64,000 bases of DNA from CBDBCU01 sp965203435 (GTDB lineage: Bacteria; Chloroflexota; Dehalococcoidia; Lucifugimonadales; UBA3495), in assembly GCA_965203435.1 (NCBI GenBank), contig CBDBCU010000008.1, positions 248,001 through 312,000 of the forward strand. Direction: 5' to 3'. Of the stretch, positions 48,829-56,828 are shown one piece after another; position 1 is the first letter of the stretch, and each line of letters opens with the position of its first letter. The notes below the pieces were generated by a model, which was given only the letters and a program-made list of their open reading frames with translations, did no database searches and was not told where the DNA came from. Both the position numbers and the translations under genes were made by a program.

Positions 48829-50133
48829 ATGCACGCTGAATTGTCCGACAACACTAAGGCCATCCTGTTGCTGACCGCGCCTTTGCTGGTGGGGAACGGC
48901 AAAACTTCGGCCCGTCCTTTGGGAACGGTGGAATACAGCCGGTTGGCCCAAGGGCTGCGGGAACATAATCGGCAGCCGGAGGATTTGCTGGGACCCGGCG
49001 CGGCGGCCTTGCTCAGCGACTTGCGCCCGGCGGTTGACCGGGAACGCCTGGAGCAATTGCTGGCGCGGGGTTTCCTGCTGAGCCAAGCCGTCGAGGATTG
49101 GAAAGCGCGGGCGATTTGGGTAGTCAGCCGGGCTGACCCGGATTACCCGTTGCGCTACAAAAAACGCTTGGGCCGGCTGGCTCCGCCGGTAATTTACGGT
49201 TGCGGCAGCCCTGACTTGCTGGACTTCGGCGGGTTGGCGGTGGTGGGCTCCCGCAATGCCGACGACCCGGCGTTGGAATACGCCGAAAGGGTAGGACGAT
49301 TGACCGCCGCGGCTTGTTATCCGGTCATATCCGGCGGAGCCCGGGGCGTTGACCAAGCCGCGATGTGCGGGGCTTTAACCGAGGGCGGGACGGCGATCGG
49401 CGTATTGGCCGATAAGCTGGAACGGGCGGCGTTGGAACGGGACAACCGGGAGGTCCTGTTGGATGAACGGCTGGTATTGATTTCCCCCTATGACCCCCGG
49501 GCCGGTTTTAATGCCGGCAATTCGATGCAGCGCAACAAACTGATTTATGCCCTGGCGGACGCCGCGTTAGTGGTGGAATCCGACCACAATAAGGGCGGCA
49601 CTTGGACGGGAGCCGTGGAGCAGCTGGACAAGTTCCGCAATGTGCCGGTTTATGTCCGCTCGGCGGGGGAAATCGGGCCGGGCTTACAAGGGCTGGAACG
49701 GAAAGGCGCCGGTTCTTGGCCCAATCCCCGAACCGCTGAGGAATTCCTGGCGGTTCTGGCTAACGCGCCGGTTTCAACCGAAATACCGGCGCTAACCGAA
49801 AGAGGGGAATCCCAGCAACCGGCCCTTTCCCTTTTCGCCGAAAGGGCCGGGGATCCGGTTGCTACTGTTCAAGCGGAATCTGCCCCGGAACCGCCGGCCC
49901 TGCGTTCGGAGCCGGTAGAAACGGTTGCCCCGGCAGCAATGTCTCCGGGCGAGGCCTTGTTTGACCAGGTGCGGCGGTTGCTGGCGTCTATCGAAACTCC
50001 TACCACCGACCATGCGGTAGCCGCGTATCTGGATGTTTCCAAAAGCCAGGCCAATGACTGGCTGAAACGCTTGGTGCGGGAGGGCAAGTACCGGCAAACG
50101 ACTAAGCCGGCGCGCTATATCCGGAACGATTAG
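48829..50133 (+). CDS. dprA: DprA/Smf-like DNA-processing protein with C-terminal winged helix
   Basis: 434 aa. The Rossmann-like DprA core has DFGGLAVVGSRNADDPALEY (VGSRN 139-143), VISGGARGVDQAAMCGALTE GGT (168-) and FNAGNSMQRNKLIYALADAA LVVESDHNKGGTWTGA. The canonical LARG is replaced by GGARG. A ~90-residue acidic/Ala-Pro linker precedes a C-terminal winged helix, FDQVRRLLASIETPTTDHAV AAYLDVSKSQANDWLKRLVR. DprA loads RecA on incoming ssDNA in competence; variants with extra domains occur in defence contexts. The adjacent helicase-PRTase gene makes a two-gene operon ended by the terminator at 50149. Confidence 0.87.
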   Translation: MHAELSDNTKAILLLTAPLLVGNGKTSARPLGTVEYSRLAQGLREHNRQPEDLLGPGAAALLSDLRPAVDRERLEQLLARGFLLSQAVEDWKARAIWVVSRADPDYPLRYKKRLGRLAPPVIYGCGSPDLLDFGGLAVVGSRNADDPALEYAERVGRLTAAACYPVISGGARGVDQAAMCGALTEGGTAIGVLADKLERAALERDNREVLLDERLVLISPYDPRAGFNAGNSMQRNKLIYALADAALVVESDHNKGGTWTGAVEQLDKFRNVPVYVRSAGEIGPGLQGLERKGAGSWPNPRTAEEFLAVLANAPVSTEIPALTERGESQQPALSLFAERAGDPVATVQAESAPEPPALRSEPVETVAPAAMSPGEALFDQVRRLLASIETPTTDHAVAAYLDVSKSQANDWLKRLVREGKYRQTTKPARYIRND

Positions 50134-50148
50134 CCGCTGCCAAAAGGA

Positions 50149-50174
50149 GGGGGCGCAGTCTGGGTTGCGCCCCC
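50149..50174 (+). terminator. intrinsic terminator after dprA
   Basis: Stem GGGGGCGCA / TGCGCCCCC with an 8-nt loop and a short TTGTTC tail, 16 nt after the dprA stop and close to the stop of the convergent KorB gene. Confidence 0.85.
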
Positions 50175-50211
50175 TTGTTCGTCTAACCGCCCGCCCTCTA
50201 CACCCCCACCC

Positions 50212-51123
50212 CTACATCATCCGCCCCACCAGGGACTGGGCTTGTTCTGCCGTCAGGCCCAGGGGGCGGAAAGCTAAGGGGCCGCCATCGTCCAGCACCG
50301 GCTCCCGGCGGTTCAGCGGCGGGGTTTCCGGCTGGCGGAAAAAGACTCCGGTGTAGATGGTATCCCCCCACACCATCGCCTTTTCGCAAGCCAGTTTCCA
50401 ATCGCCGGCGTTATGCTCCTCGTCCTCCAGCTTGACCACCCGATCCTTGAAAAAGTTATGGGTGTTGTCCAGGTTAAAGGTAACGCAGGGACTGAACACA
50501 TCCACCAGGGCAAACCCCTTATGCTCAATGGCCTGCTGCATCAGGCTGGTCAGATGGCGCACATCGCCGCTGTAGCCCCGGGCCACAAAGGTAGCGCCGT
50601 TCATAATGGCCGAAGTGAGGGGATTGACCGGCATTTCCACGCTGCCAAAAGGGGTGCTTTTGGTTTTCATCCCGTCCCGGCTGGTAGGCGAAATCTGGCC
50701 GGTGGTCAAGCCGTAAATCTGGTTGTTCATCACGATGTAGGTCAGGTCGATGTTGCGGCGGGCGGTGTGGGTGAAGTGATTGCCGCCGATGCCGTAGCCG
50801 TCGCCATCGCCGCCGGTGACGATAACCGTCAGCTCGTGATTCGCCAGTTTGGCTCCGGTCGCCACGGCCAGGGAACGGCCGTGGAGGGTGTGCATCCCGT
50901 AGCTGTTGAAGTAGCCGGGCAGGTTGGAGGAGCAGCCGATGCCGCTGATGGTCAAAATCTGATGCGGCTGCAAGCCCAAGCCGGCGACGGCCCGCTGCAA
51001 GCTGTTCAGCACGCCGAAATCGCCGCAGCCGGGGCACCAGTCCGGATCCACCGGCCCCTTGAAATCCCGGGCCGTCAAGGCTACTACGCCCGGCTCGCTA
51101 ACGCTGGCTTGAATGGTAGTCAT
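50212..51123 (-). CDS. korB: 2-oxoacid:ferredoxin oxidoreductase, beta subunit (KorB-like)
   Basis: 303 aa from the ATG at 51123. The TPP-binding site is seen as DPDWCPGCGDFGVLNSLQRA, SGIGCSSNLPGYFNSYGMHT LHGR and VIVTGGDGDGYGIGGNHFTH with the GDG...N motif, then MNNQIYGLTTGQISPTS. These match KorB/2-oxoglutarate or related 2-oxoacid oxidoreductases. The cysteines CPGC and IGC ligate an FeS cluster. It follows the alpha subunit gene by 12 bp. The pair decarboxylates a 2-oxoacid to acyl-CoA with ferredoxin reduction; the 7Fe ferredoxin at 24882 could be the acceptor. Confidence 0.93.
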   Translation of the reverse strand: MTTIQASVSEPGVVALTARDFKGPVDPDWCPGCGDFGVLNSLQRAVAGLGLQPHQILTISGIGCSSNLPGYFNSYGMHTLHGRSLAVATGAKLANHELTVIVTGGDGDGYGIGGNHFTHTARRNIDLTYIVMNNQIYGLTTGQISPTSRDGMKTKSTPFGSVEMPVNPLTSAIMNGATFVARGYSGDVRHLTSLMQQAIEHKGFALVDVFSPCVTFNLDNTHNFFKDRVVKLEDEEHNAGDWKLACEKAMVWGDTIYTGVFFRQPETPPLNRREPVLDDGGPLAFRPLGLTAEQAQSLVGRMM

Positions 51124-51135
51124 CGGCAATCCCCC

Positions 51136-52914
51136 CTACACAATGATTTCCTGAGTGGGTACATAGCGGTCGGTAACGCCGGCCAACTGCTCCCGCACCC
51201 CGGCCGCAATGTGATGCGGCATAAAAGGCTCGCCGTCGTACTTGCGGATGTGGCCGTCGGCTTTAAGGCCGGTTTCGCTCCGCAGATAGCGGGCAAACTG
51301 GCCGGAATGATTGTTCTCGACGATGATGACCCGTTGCGCCGCCTTGAGGATGGCGGTTACGGCGTCGGCGTGGAACGGGACAATCCACTTAATCGGCAGC
51401 TGATTGGCGGTTACGCCCTGCGCGGCCAACTGCTCGATAGCCTCTTTGATGACGCCGTAGGTAGAACCCCAGCCGACCAGCGTAACCTCAGCCTCCGCCG
51501 GCCCTTCCAGTTGCGGCGGGGCAATGGCGCGGACGGCATCCTGAAACTTGCGCGCCCGCTTTTCCACCATCTGCCGCCGTTTCAGCGGATTGGTGAACTC
51601 GTCGCTGATTAGAATCGAGTTTTCATCGTGTTCATCGGTGGCGACCACATGGACATAGCCGGCTACGCCGGGCAAGGCCCGGGGGGAAACGCCGCTGTCC
51701 GTATCCTGATAACGCTGATAGCCGTTGGGCGCGGCGTCCCGGGTAATCAGTTCCCCCCGGTCAATGACCGGATGCATATCGATGTCCGCCGGGTCGACGC
51801 TGAACCGGCCCTCGCCAATCAGCAGGTCGGACAGCACAATGGCCGGACACTGGGCCTGGTCGACCAAGTTAAAGAGTTCCGGCATCGTGTTGAAACAGTC
51901 CAAAGCGTCCCGGGGGGCGACGATAAAGCGCTCAAAATCGCCCTGGCTGGCCCCCAAAGCCTGCCACAAATCGCCCTGTTCGGTCTTGGTGGGAACGCCG
52001 GTGGAGGGGCCGGCCCGCTGCACATTGATAAAGACCACCGGAATTTCCATCATTCCGGCGGCGCCCACGGCCTCGGTCATCAGGGCAAAACCGCCGCCGG
52101 AAGTGCCGCACATCGTCCGGCAACCGGCATGAGCCGCGCCAATCGCCATATTGGCGACGCCGATTTCATCCTCCACCTGCCGCACCATAATGCCCAGGTT
52201 GCGGGCGTTCTGCGCCATCCAATGCAGGATGCCGCTGGAGGGACTCATGGGATAGGCGCAGTAGAACTTGACGCCGGCGGCCGCGCCGCCCATAGCCATG
52301 GCGTCATTGCCGGCCCACACCGCCAGCGGCTTGGGGCCGGCCGGCATCGGGTCAAAATAGGGGGCAAAGTTGGCGCGGGCGTAGTCGTAGCCGGCCCGGG
52401 CCACCCGCACATTGTCGTCGATAATCGTCTGTCCCTGCCGCCGAAAACGCAGGGTCAGGCTTTCCTCCAGAATCTCAAAATCCAAGCCCAGCAGGGACAT
52501 AATGGCCCCCACGGCGATGGTGTTCTGGATGAGGCGGTTGCGGCTGGCACTGAGGTCGGCGATGGGCAGGGGGCAGAGGTGGACGCCGGCGTTGGCCGCG
52601 CCGGGGGTAACGGTGTCGCCGTTGTAAAGGACGCGGCTGCCCGGCCCCATCAGGTTCAGATGGCGGTTCATCGTATCCTGATTCAGGCACAGCAGCACAT
52701 CCAGCTGATCGCCGTGGCTGGTCAGCGGCTGGTCGGACACCCGGACGGTGAGAAAGATATGGCCGCCGCGGATGATGGACTGATAGGCGTTGTAGGTGTA
52801 AAGGTGCAGCCCCCGGCGGACGAAAATCCGGGCCAGGATGTCCCCGGGCGTCGCTATCCCCTGTCCCGCTTCCCCCCCAATCGCCAGGGAGAAATCGTAC
52901 TTTCCTGCCGCCAT
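51136..52914 (-). CDS. korA: 2-oxoacid:acceptor oxidoreductase, fused gamma-alpha subunit (KorA-like)
   Basis: 592 aa from the ATG at 52914 (AAGGAGGGG upstream); an upstream in-frame extension is unlike the family. Residues 1-190 are the gamma domain (DFSLAIGGEAGQGIATPGDI LARIF, YNAYQSIIRGGHIFLTVRVS). The alpha domain follows with GNDAMAMGGAAAGVKFYCAY PMSPSSGILHWMAQNA, VEDEIGVANMAIGAAHAGCR TMCGTSGGGFALMTEA, and ends with a transketolase-like C-terminal domain (WGSTYGVIKEAIEQL). This is the standard fused KorA arrangement. It is encoded first in the operon with the beta subunit. Confidence 0.94.
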   Translation of the reverse strand: MAAGKYDFSLAIGGEAGQGIATPGDILARIFVRRGLHLYTYNAYQSIIRGGHIFLTVRVSDQPLTSHGDQLDVLLCLNQDTMNRHLNLMGPGSRVLYNGDTVTPGAANAGVHLCPLPIADLSASRNRLIQNTIAVGAIMSLLGLDFEILEESLTLRFRRQGQTIIDDNVRVARAGYDYARANFAPYFDPMPAGPKPLAVWAGNDAMAMGGAAAGVKFYCAYPMSPSSGILHWMAQNARNLGIMVRQVEDEIGVANMAIGAAHAGCRTMCGTSGGGFALMTEAVGAAGMMEIPVVFINVQRAGPSTGVPTKTEQGDLWQALGASQGDFERFIVAPRDALDCFNTMPELFNLVDQAQCPAIVLSDLLIGEGRFSVDPADIDMHPVIDRGELITRDAAPNGYQRYQDTDSGVSPRALPGVAGYVHVVATDEHDENSILISDEFTNPLKRRQMVEKRARKFQDAVRAIAPPQLEGPAEAEVTLVGWGSTYGVIKEAIEQLAAQGVTANQLPIKWIVPFHADAVTAILKAAQRVIIVENNHSGQFARYLRSETGLKADGHIRKYDGEPFMPHHIAAGVREQLAGVTDRYVPTQEIIV

Positions 52915-53187
52915 TTGCCCCTCCTTACCTTGCTTGCCTGCCGTTAAACTGCCGGGCCGCCGCGGATTGACCGCCAGCCGCCGCCCGGATACTGCGCCAT
53001 TAGCCGGGATGACCCTTGACCGGGCTAATCGGGCAATAGTATAACCCCATTTTCCCGGCAATGCAACTAGCCGCCGGAATTGGGGAAAATTATGCCACGC
53101 CCGGGGGATTTAGGCAACCGTTGCGGTGGGGGAATTTTTGGGGCAATGGCATATAATGGCCGGCCGGCTGTTATTCCCGGCCACGCT

Positions 53188-53450
53188 ACCGTCATTCCCG
53201 CGTAAGCGGGAATCCGGCGACGGGACGACAACGGGCTGGTCTTTTCAGTACCGTTCGGGATTCCCGCTTACGCGGGAATGACGGTGGGGGGCCCCGCCGC
53301 CCTCATCCGCTCATCCTGAACTTGTTGAAGGATGGCCGGCACTGATAAGGAAAATCCTGAGGAATCGGAAAGCCTTTCTGCCCATCCTTCAACAAGTTCA
53401 GGATGAGCGGATTGAGTGTTCAGGATGAGCGATTGGATTCAGGATGAGCG
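53188..53450. repeat. REP palindrome followed by GTTCAGGATGAGCGG-type units
   Basis: A complete REP copy at 53188-53285, two facing GTTCAGGATGAGCGG units (53308-53333 and ~53381-53410) and two short degenerate TTCAGGATGAGCG copies. Most of the 565-bp gap 52915-53479 is thus repeat; nothing recognisable is seen at 52915-53187 apart from the korA upstream region. Confidence 0.85.
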
Positions 53451-53479
53451 GTTGAAATGTTGCCCGCCGCCGCCCGGTT

Positions 53480-53578
53480 CTAGAAACCGCCGCCGGTAAA
53501 CCGGATTACTATAATCCAAAGCAGAAAGCCCGCCGCCAGCATCCCCCCCAGCAGCAGACAGCCGCACCGTATCAACAT
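53480..53578 (-). CDS. very small single-span membrane protein (32 aa)
   Basis: ATG at 53578 to TAG at 53480, reading MLIRCGCLLLGGMLAAGFLL and WIIVIRFTGGGF. AAGGAG lies 5 nt upstream. There is one hydrophobic helix of ~22 residues with an Arg at each side. It starts 21 bp after the stop of the ComB-like gene on the same strand, so it is probably co-transcribed with it. The function is unknown; it resembles small membrane regulators in size only. Confidence 0.5.
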   Translation of the reverse strand: MLIRCGCLLLGGMLAAGFLLWIIVIRFTGGGF

Positions 53579-53598
53579 CGCCGCTCCTTATCCCTCCG

Positions 53599-54297
53599 TT
53601 AGACCGCTACTTTGCGGGCTACCGGGCGGCCGTTTTCCCGACCGACCCGCATGGCAAAAGGGTATTTGCTGAATTGCAGAGCCAACTCCACATCCTGGGG
53701 ATGGTATTGCGGCTGGGCCGGGTCAAAGAACTTTTGCGTAGCCCCGCCGGCCATTATCAGCTGCCGCACCGCCGCCGGATCCGGCTGGCGGCCCTCCAGC
53801 AGATTCCGCAGATACAGGGCGCAGTGTTCATCCTCATCCGAGCGGACAACGCCCTGGTCGCCCATCGCCAGGATGGTCACCAAGGCCGGGTTGTCCTGCT
53901 GTACCGCCTGGACGGTAGCGGCGGCGACGGCAAAGGAACCCAGGTAAATAGTAGCAGCCGCCGGGGCCGCAAAGGCGGCGGCGACCCCCACCGTGCCGGC
54001 CCTAGTGGACTGCACCAGGGATTTGCCGGAAAAATCCACGCCGGTTATTTCGTAAGGGGAATTGCCGTAGTCAAAGCCCTCCGGCCGTTTGCCATCCACT
54101 TCGCCCAGCAAAATATCCCCTACGCCGCTGCGATACATGGCCAAGGCATCCGCCGCCGCGGCGACCAGGGTAATGGCCGCCGCCCCCTGGTCAAAGGCAA
54201 GGGCGGCGGTGGTAAAGGCCCGGAAAACATCAATGACGATAATCGTGCCGGCGGCCGCCCGGGCGTCCCGCGCCAAACTGCCCAATCGGATTTCCAT
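53599..54297 (-). CDS. 2-phosphosulfolactate phosphatase-like protein (ComB family)
   Basis: 232 aa from the ATG at 54297 (AAAGGGGG upstream). Family marks: TIIVIDVFRAFTTAALAFDQ GAA (the DVFRA(F/S)TT motif), LLGEVDGKRPEGFDYGNSPY EI, LVQSTRAGTVGV, and a C-terminal YLRNLLEGRQPDP region. ComB hydrolyses 2-phosphosulfolactate to sulfolactate in coenzyme M synthesis; bacterial homologues occur without CoM and may make sulfolactate or act on another phosphate. No ComA or ComC is nearby. Confidence 0.88.
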   Translation of the reverse strand: MEIRLGSLARDARAAAGTIIVIDVFRAFTTAALAFDQGAAAITLVAAAADALAMYRSGVGDILLGEVDGKRPEGFDYGNSPYEITGVDFSGKSLVQSTRAGTVGVAAAFAAPAAATIYLGSFAVAAATVQAVQQDNPALVTILAMGDQGVVRSDEDEHCALYLRNLLEGRQPDPAAVRQLIMAGGATQKFFDPAQPQYHPQDVELALQFSKYPFAMRVGRENGRPVARKVAV

Positions 54298-54352
54298 AAA
54301 CGCCCCCTTTCCCGCTGGATTGCGGGCAGCATTATACACCTTGTCCGGGGAC

Positions 54353-54503
54353 GATTCAAACATGGATAGACCGGATAGACAGGATTTTGGGGTATCGGTA
54401 GAACGGTATTGGCGGCCAGTACCGCTCCCAGCAGATATAAGAATCCTGTCTATCCTGTTTATCCATGTTTGAATCCGGATTCCCGCTTGCGCGGGAAGGA
54501 CGG
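54353..54503. repeat. complete ACATGGATAGACAGGAT inverted repeat joined to half a REP element
   Basis: Arms GATTCAAACATGGATAGACC and complement (54353-54475), followed directly by a REP right arm ATTCCCGCTTGCGCGGGAAG to 54503. The same fusion of families is seen at 3641 and 26974. Confidence 0.9.
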
Positions 54504-54573
54504 TAAAGGGGCGGCGGGAAGGACGGTGTAAGCCGCCCATGACCACCAGGGCGGCGGCGGTTCTGGCGCCCTT

Positions 54574-55062
54574 TTACTCCTGGTCGGGGGAATCGGGCTG
54601 GCTGCCGGCGCCGTTCTGGTAGCCGTTGCTGAAAGGCGGCGGCGGCGCATTGGTCAGGTCGTGGCGGTGGGCTTCGTACCATTCCCGGATGCGGGCCTCG
54701 GCTTCGGCTTGCCCCTGCGCGATGCCGGCGGCTTTGCCTTGGGCAATGCCCTCGGCTTTGGCCCGGGCCTCGGCCTGTTCCTTTTCGTACAGGTTGCGCC
54801 GTTTGGTGAGAATCATATAAATCACCTCCAGATTGAGTTGGATCAGGGCCAGGGCGGTGACCACATTGGCCATCGGATTGGCGTTGATGATGACATCCCC
54901 CACCGGGCTGGGGCTGCCAAAGGTGGCCGCGTCCCGGATAAAGATGCCATAAAACCAGGTGCCGCCGATAATCAGGTCGACGGCCAAGGCTATGGCGATG
55001 ATGGCCGGCTTGGGAAAGTTGGGCGCCCACGACCACCAAGGCCGGGCGGATTCAGGAATCAT
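54574..55062 (-). CDS. membrane protein with C-terminal coiled coil (162 aa)
   Basis: Two membrane segments (AIIAIALAVDLIIGGTWFYG IFI, ~20-42, and PMANVVTALALIQLNLEVIY MIL, ~63-85) precede a cytoplasmic coiled coil with a repeated unit (AEARAKAEGIAQGKAAGIAQ GQAEAEARIREWYEAHR). The tail is disordered and Pro/Asn-rich. No family is named with confidence; it resembles small membrane proteins with AEG(I)AQG repeats of Rpn/transposase-associated type. It is on the same strand as the membrane protein at 55169, 106 bp apart. Confidence 0.65.
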   Translation of the reverse strand: MIPESARPWWSWAPNFPKPAIIAIALAVDLIIGGTWFYGIFIRDAATFGSPSPVGDVIINANPMANVVTALALIQLNLEVIYMILTKRRNLYEKEQAEARAKAEGIAQGKAAGIAQGQAEAEARIREWYEAHRHDLTNAPPPPFSNGYQNGAGSQPDSPDQE

Positions 55063-55168
55063 ACTGCTATTTTACTCCTTGGCCGGGGGATGCGGCAAGC
55101 GGCCGCGGCCGGCCGGGTTAAGGCGTTGGCCTATCCTCGGCGGCTTGTCTTACCCCCCTTTCCGCCCG

Positions 55169-55573
55169 CTACCCCGCCCTATCCTTGCGAAAAACCTCAA
55201 TGGCGTAGGCGGCCAACAGGACTATTACCGCCGGCACCAGCAGATACCAGGTCAGCTCCGGGGCTTTCTGCCAGCCCAGGGCCAGCTTGACCAGGTAGTT
55301 GTGCAGGTAATACATCGCTACTACGGCAAAGGCGATGGTCAGCAGGTTGGCGGGCCAACTAGTAACGCCGCGCAGGGCGGCCGCGGCCCGGGTCAGGGTG
55401 ATGGCGGCCAGGACAATCACCACCAGCGGATCGATGATGTCCCAAAAGAACTGGCCGGCCCCGCCGCCCTCCGGGTCGGCGGCCAGGGTAAAGATGAAAA
55501 AGTAGTTGTTCAGCAGAATCGCCAAGCCGATAATCAGCCCGGCAATTGCCAATCCTTTGCGAAAAGTTGCCAT
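55169..55573 (-). CDS. hypothetical membrane protein, 4 TM (134 aa)
   Basis: Starts MATFRKGLAIAGLIIGLAIL at 55573 (AAGGATTAGGGGGATT upstream). Four hydrophobic segments at about 8-32, 45-65, 78-98 and 108-128 (LLTIAFAVVAMYYLHNYLVK L, WYLLVPAVIVLLAAYAIEV), with a short basic C-terminus. Conserved polar residues are few. The function is not recognisable. Confidence 0.7.
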   Translation of the reverse strand: MATFRKGLAIAGLIIGLAILLNNYFFIFTLAADPEGGGAGQFFWDIIDPLVVIVLAAITLTRAAAALRGVTSWPANLLTIAFAVVAMYYLHNYLVKLALGWQKAPELTWYLLVPAVIVLLAAYAIEVFRKDRAG

Positions 55574-55724
55574 AATCCCCCTAATCCTTTCCCGAAATTG
55601 ACGGCAAAGCCCGCTAATAGGGCCGTCCATTGGAAGTTAGCGCCGGAAACCCGGGAATGTCAAGGCATTGCCAAAGCGCCGATTGTCCATTATACTGCAA
55701 GGCAATGCGGATTGGTTCCGTTCC

Positions 55725-55751
55725 GCTCGTCCTGAACTTGTTGAAGGACGA
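55725..55751. repeat. single GTTCAGGATGAGCGG-type repeat (inverted)
   Basis: One unit, CTCGTCCTGAACTTGTTGAA, upstream of the secreted-protein gene at 55816. Confidence 0.75.
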
Positions 55752-55815
55752 ATACCCGGTACCCGAAAGGAGCCGCCGGAGTTAAGCGGCGTATTTATCG
55801 GCGGATCTGAGGATA

Positions 55816-56751
55816 ATGAACGGAAAGAAAAGCATCGCCTGGCCGCTGTTGGCAATAGCCGTTTTGCTGGCGGCCTTGCCTGGGCTGGCGCAGGCCCAGT
55901 TCACGGAACCGCCGCCGCACATATTCATCGGAACGGCGCGGGTCAACGGGTTTCCCGTCGCCGCCGGCGTTCCGATAACCGCTTGGGTCGGGGCGCGGCA
56001 AGCCGCGGAAACCAAGGCCGGCGGCGGCGGGCGATTCAGCCTGCTGGTTTCCGCCGCATCCGGGGACAGCCTATCCTTTCGGATTGGTGAATTAACGGCC
56101 GAGCAGAGCGCTTCCTGGCAACTAGGCACTAGAGATCACGGGTTTATCTTGACGGCCAGCAATGCCGCCGATCCCTGCTTTGCCCTGCCCTCAGGGGCCA
56201 GGGCCTTGGCGGAAGTTGAGCAGCCCTATCATGAAATAACCGGCAAGGCCACGGTCAACGGCTGGCCGGCGCCGCCGGGTACGCCGATAACCGCTTGGCA
56301 GGATTTTGATGGCCCGCCCAGGCAAATCGGCTACACCCTTGCCGGAGCGGAGGGCAGCTTTACCCTGCAAATAATCGGCATTGCAGACCTCATAACCTTT
56401 CGGATTGGCAAAATGGGCACCCGGGAGAATCTTTTCTCAGGCCGTTCCGGCCGGGGAACCTTTAAGATCGCCTTGACCGCTAAGGACGGCCCCTGCACAG
56501 GGTACGGTTCGGGAACGGAAATGGAGGAACTCCTGGCGGGCAAGTTTATCCGGGCCTTTACCTTTGACAACGCCGCCAAGGAGTGGCTCTTTTATGACCC
56601 GGCAGTCGGGGACGCCAATACCCTGCAAACCTTTATTCCCGGACGGGCTTACTTTATACTGGTATCGGAAAGCGTCGGCGTTTCCCTGAACGGCAACTAT
56701 CAGGAACTGTCCCATATTGCCGGCAACGGTTGGAATCTGATAGTATGGTAG
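55816..56751 (+). CDS. secreted protein with two HxFxG/VNG modules and the C-terminal Trp-rich domain (311 aa)
   Basis: Signal peptide 1-28 (LLAALPGLAQAQ). Module 1 (~33-110): PHIFIGTARVNGFPVAAGVP ITAWVGARQ...LSFRIGELTAEQ. Module 2 (~130-215): YHEITGKATVNGWPAPPGTP ITAWQDFDG...ITFRIGKMGTREN. These match the single module in the collagen-like protein at 32932 (PHIFIGKATVNGIPAAAGST). The last ~75 residues are FIRAFTFDNAAKEWLFYDPA ...FILVSESVGVSLNG...GNGWNLIVW, a variant of the Trp-rich C-terminal domain with the Cys of GNCW changed to Gly. It is probably cell-surface. It precedes a second secreted protein with the same terminal domain. Confidence 0.8.
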   Translation: MNGKKSIAWPLLAIAVLLAALPGLAQAQFTEPPPHIFIGTARVNGFPVAAGVPITAWVGARQAAETKAGGGGRFSLLVSAASGDSLSFRIGELTAEQSASWQLGTRDHGFILTASNAADPCFALPSGARALAEVEQPYHEITGKATVNGWPAPPGTPITAWQDFDGPPRQIGYTLAGAEGSFTLQIIGIADLITFRIGKMGTRENLFSGRSGRGTFKIALTAKDGPCTGYGSGTEMEELLAGKFIRAFTFDNAAKEWLFYDPAVGDANTLQTFIPGRAYFILVSESVGVSLNGNYQELSHIAGNGWNLIVW

Positions 56752-56755
56752 CCCG

Positions 56756-56783
56756 GCCGGCCGCCGGGAATAAGGCGGCCGGC
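56756..56783. terminator. hairpin between the two secreted-protein genes
   Basis: 10-bp stem GCCGGCCGCC / GGCGGCCGGC with an 8-nt loop, 5 nt after the stop of the gene at 55816, followed by AAAACGG. There is no T-tract, so it may attenuate rather than terminate. Confidence 0.4.
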
Positions 56784-56828
56784 AAAACGGTTAAACCCCA
56801 TCCTCTAAAACCAGGAGAGAAAGGTTAA

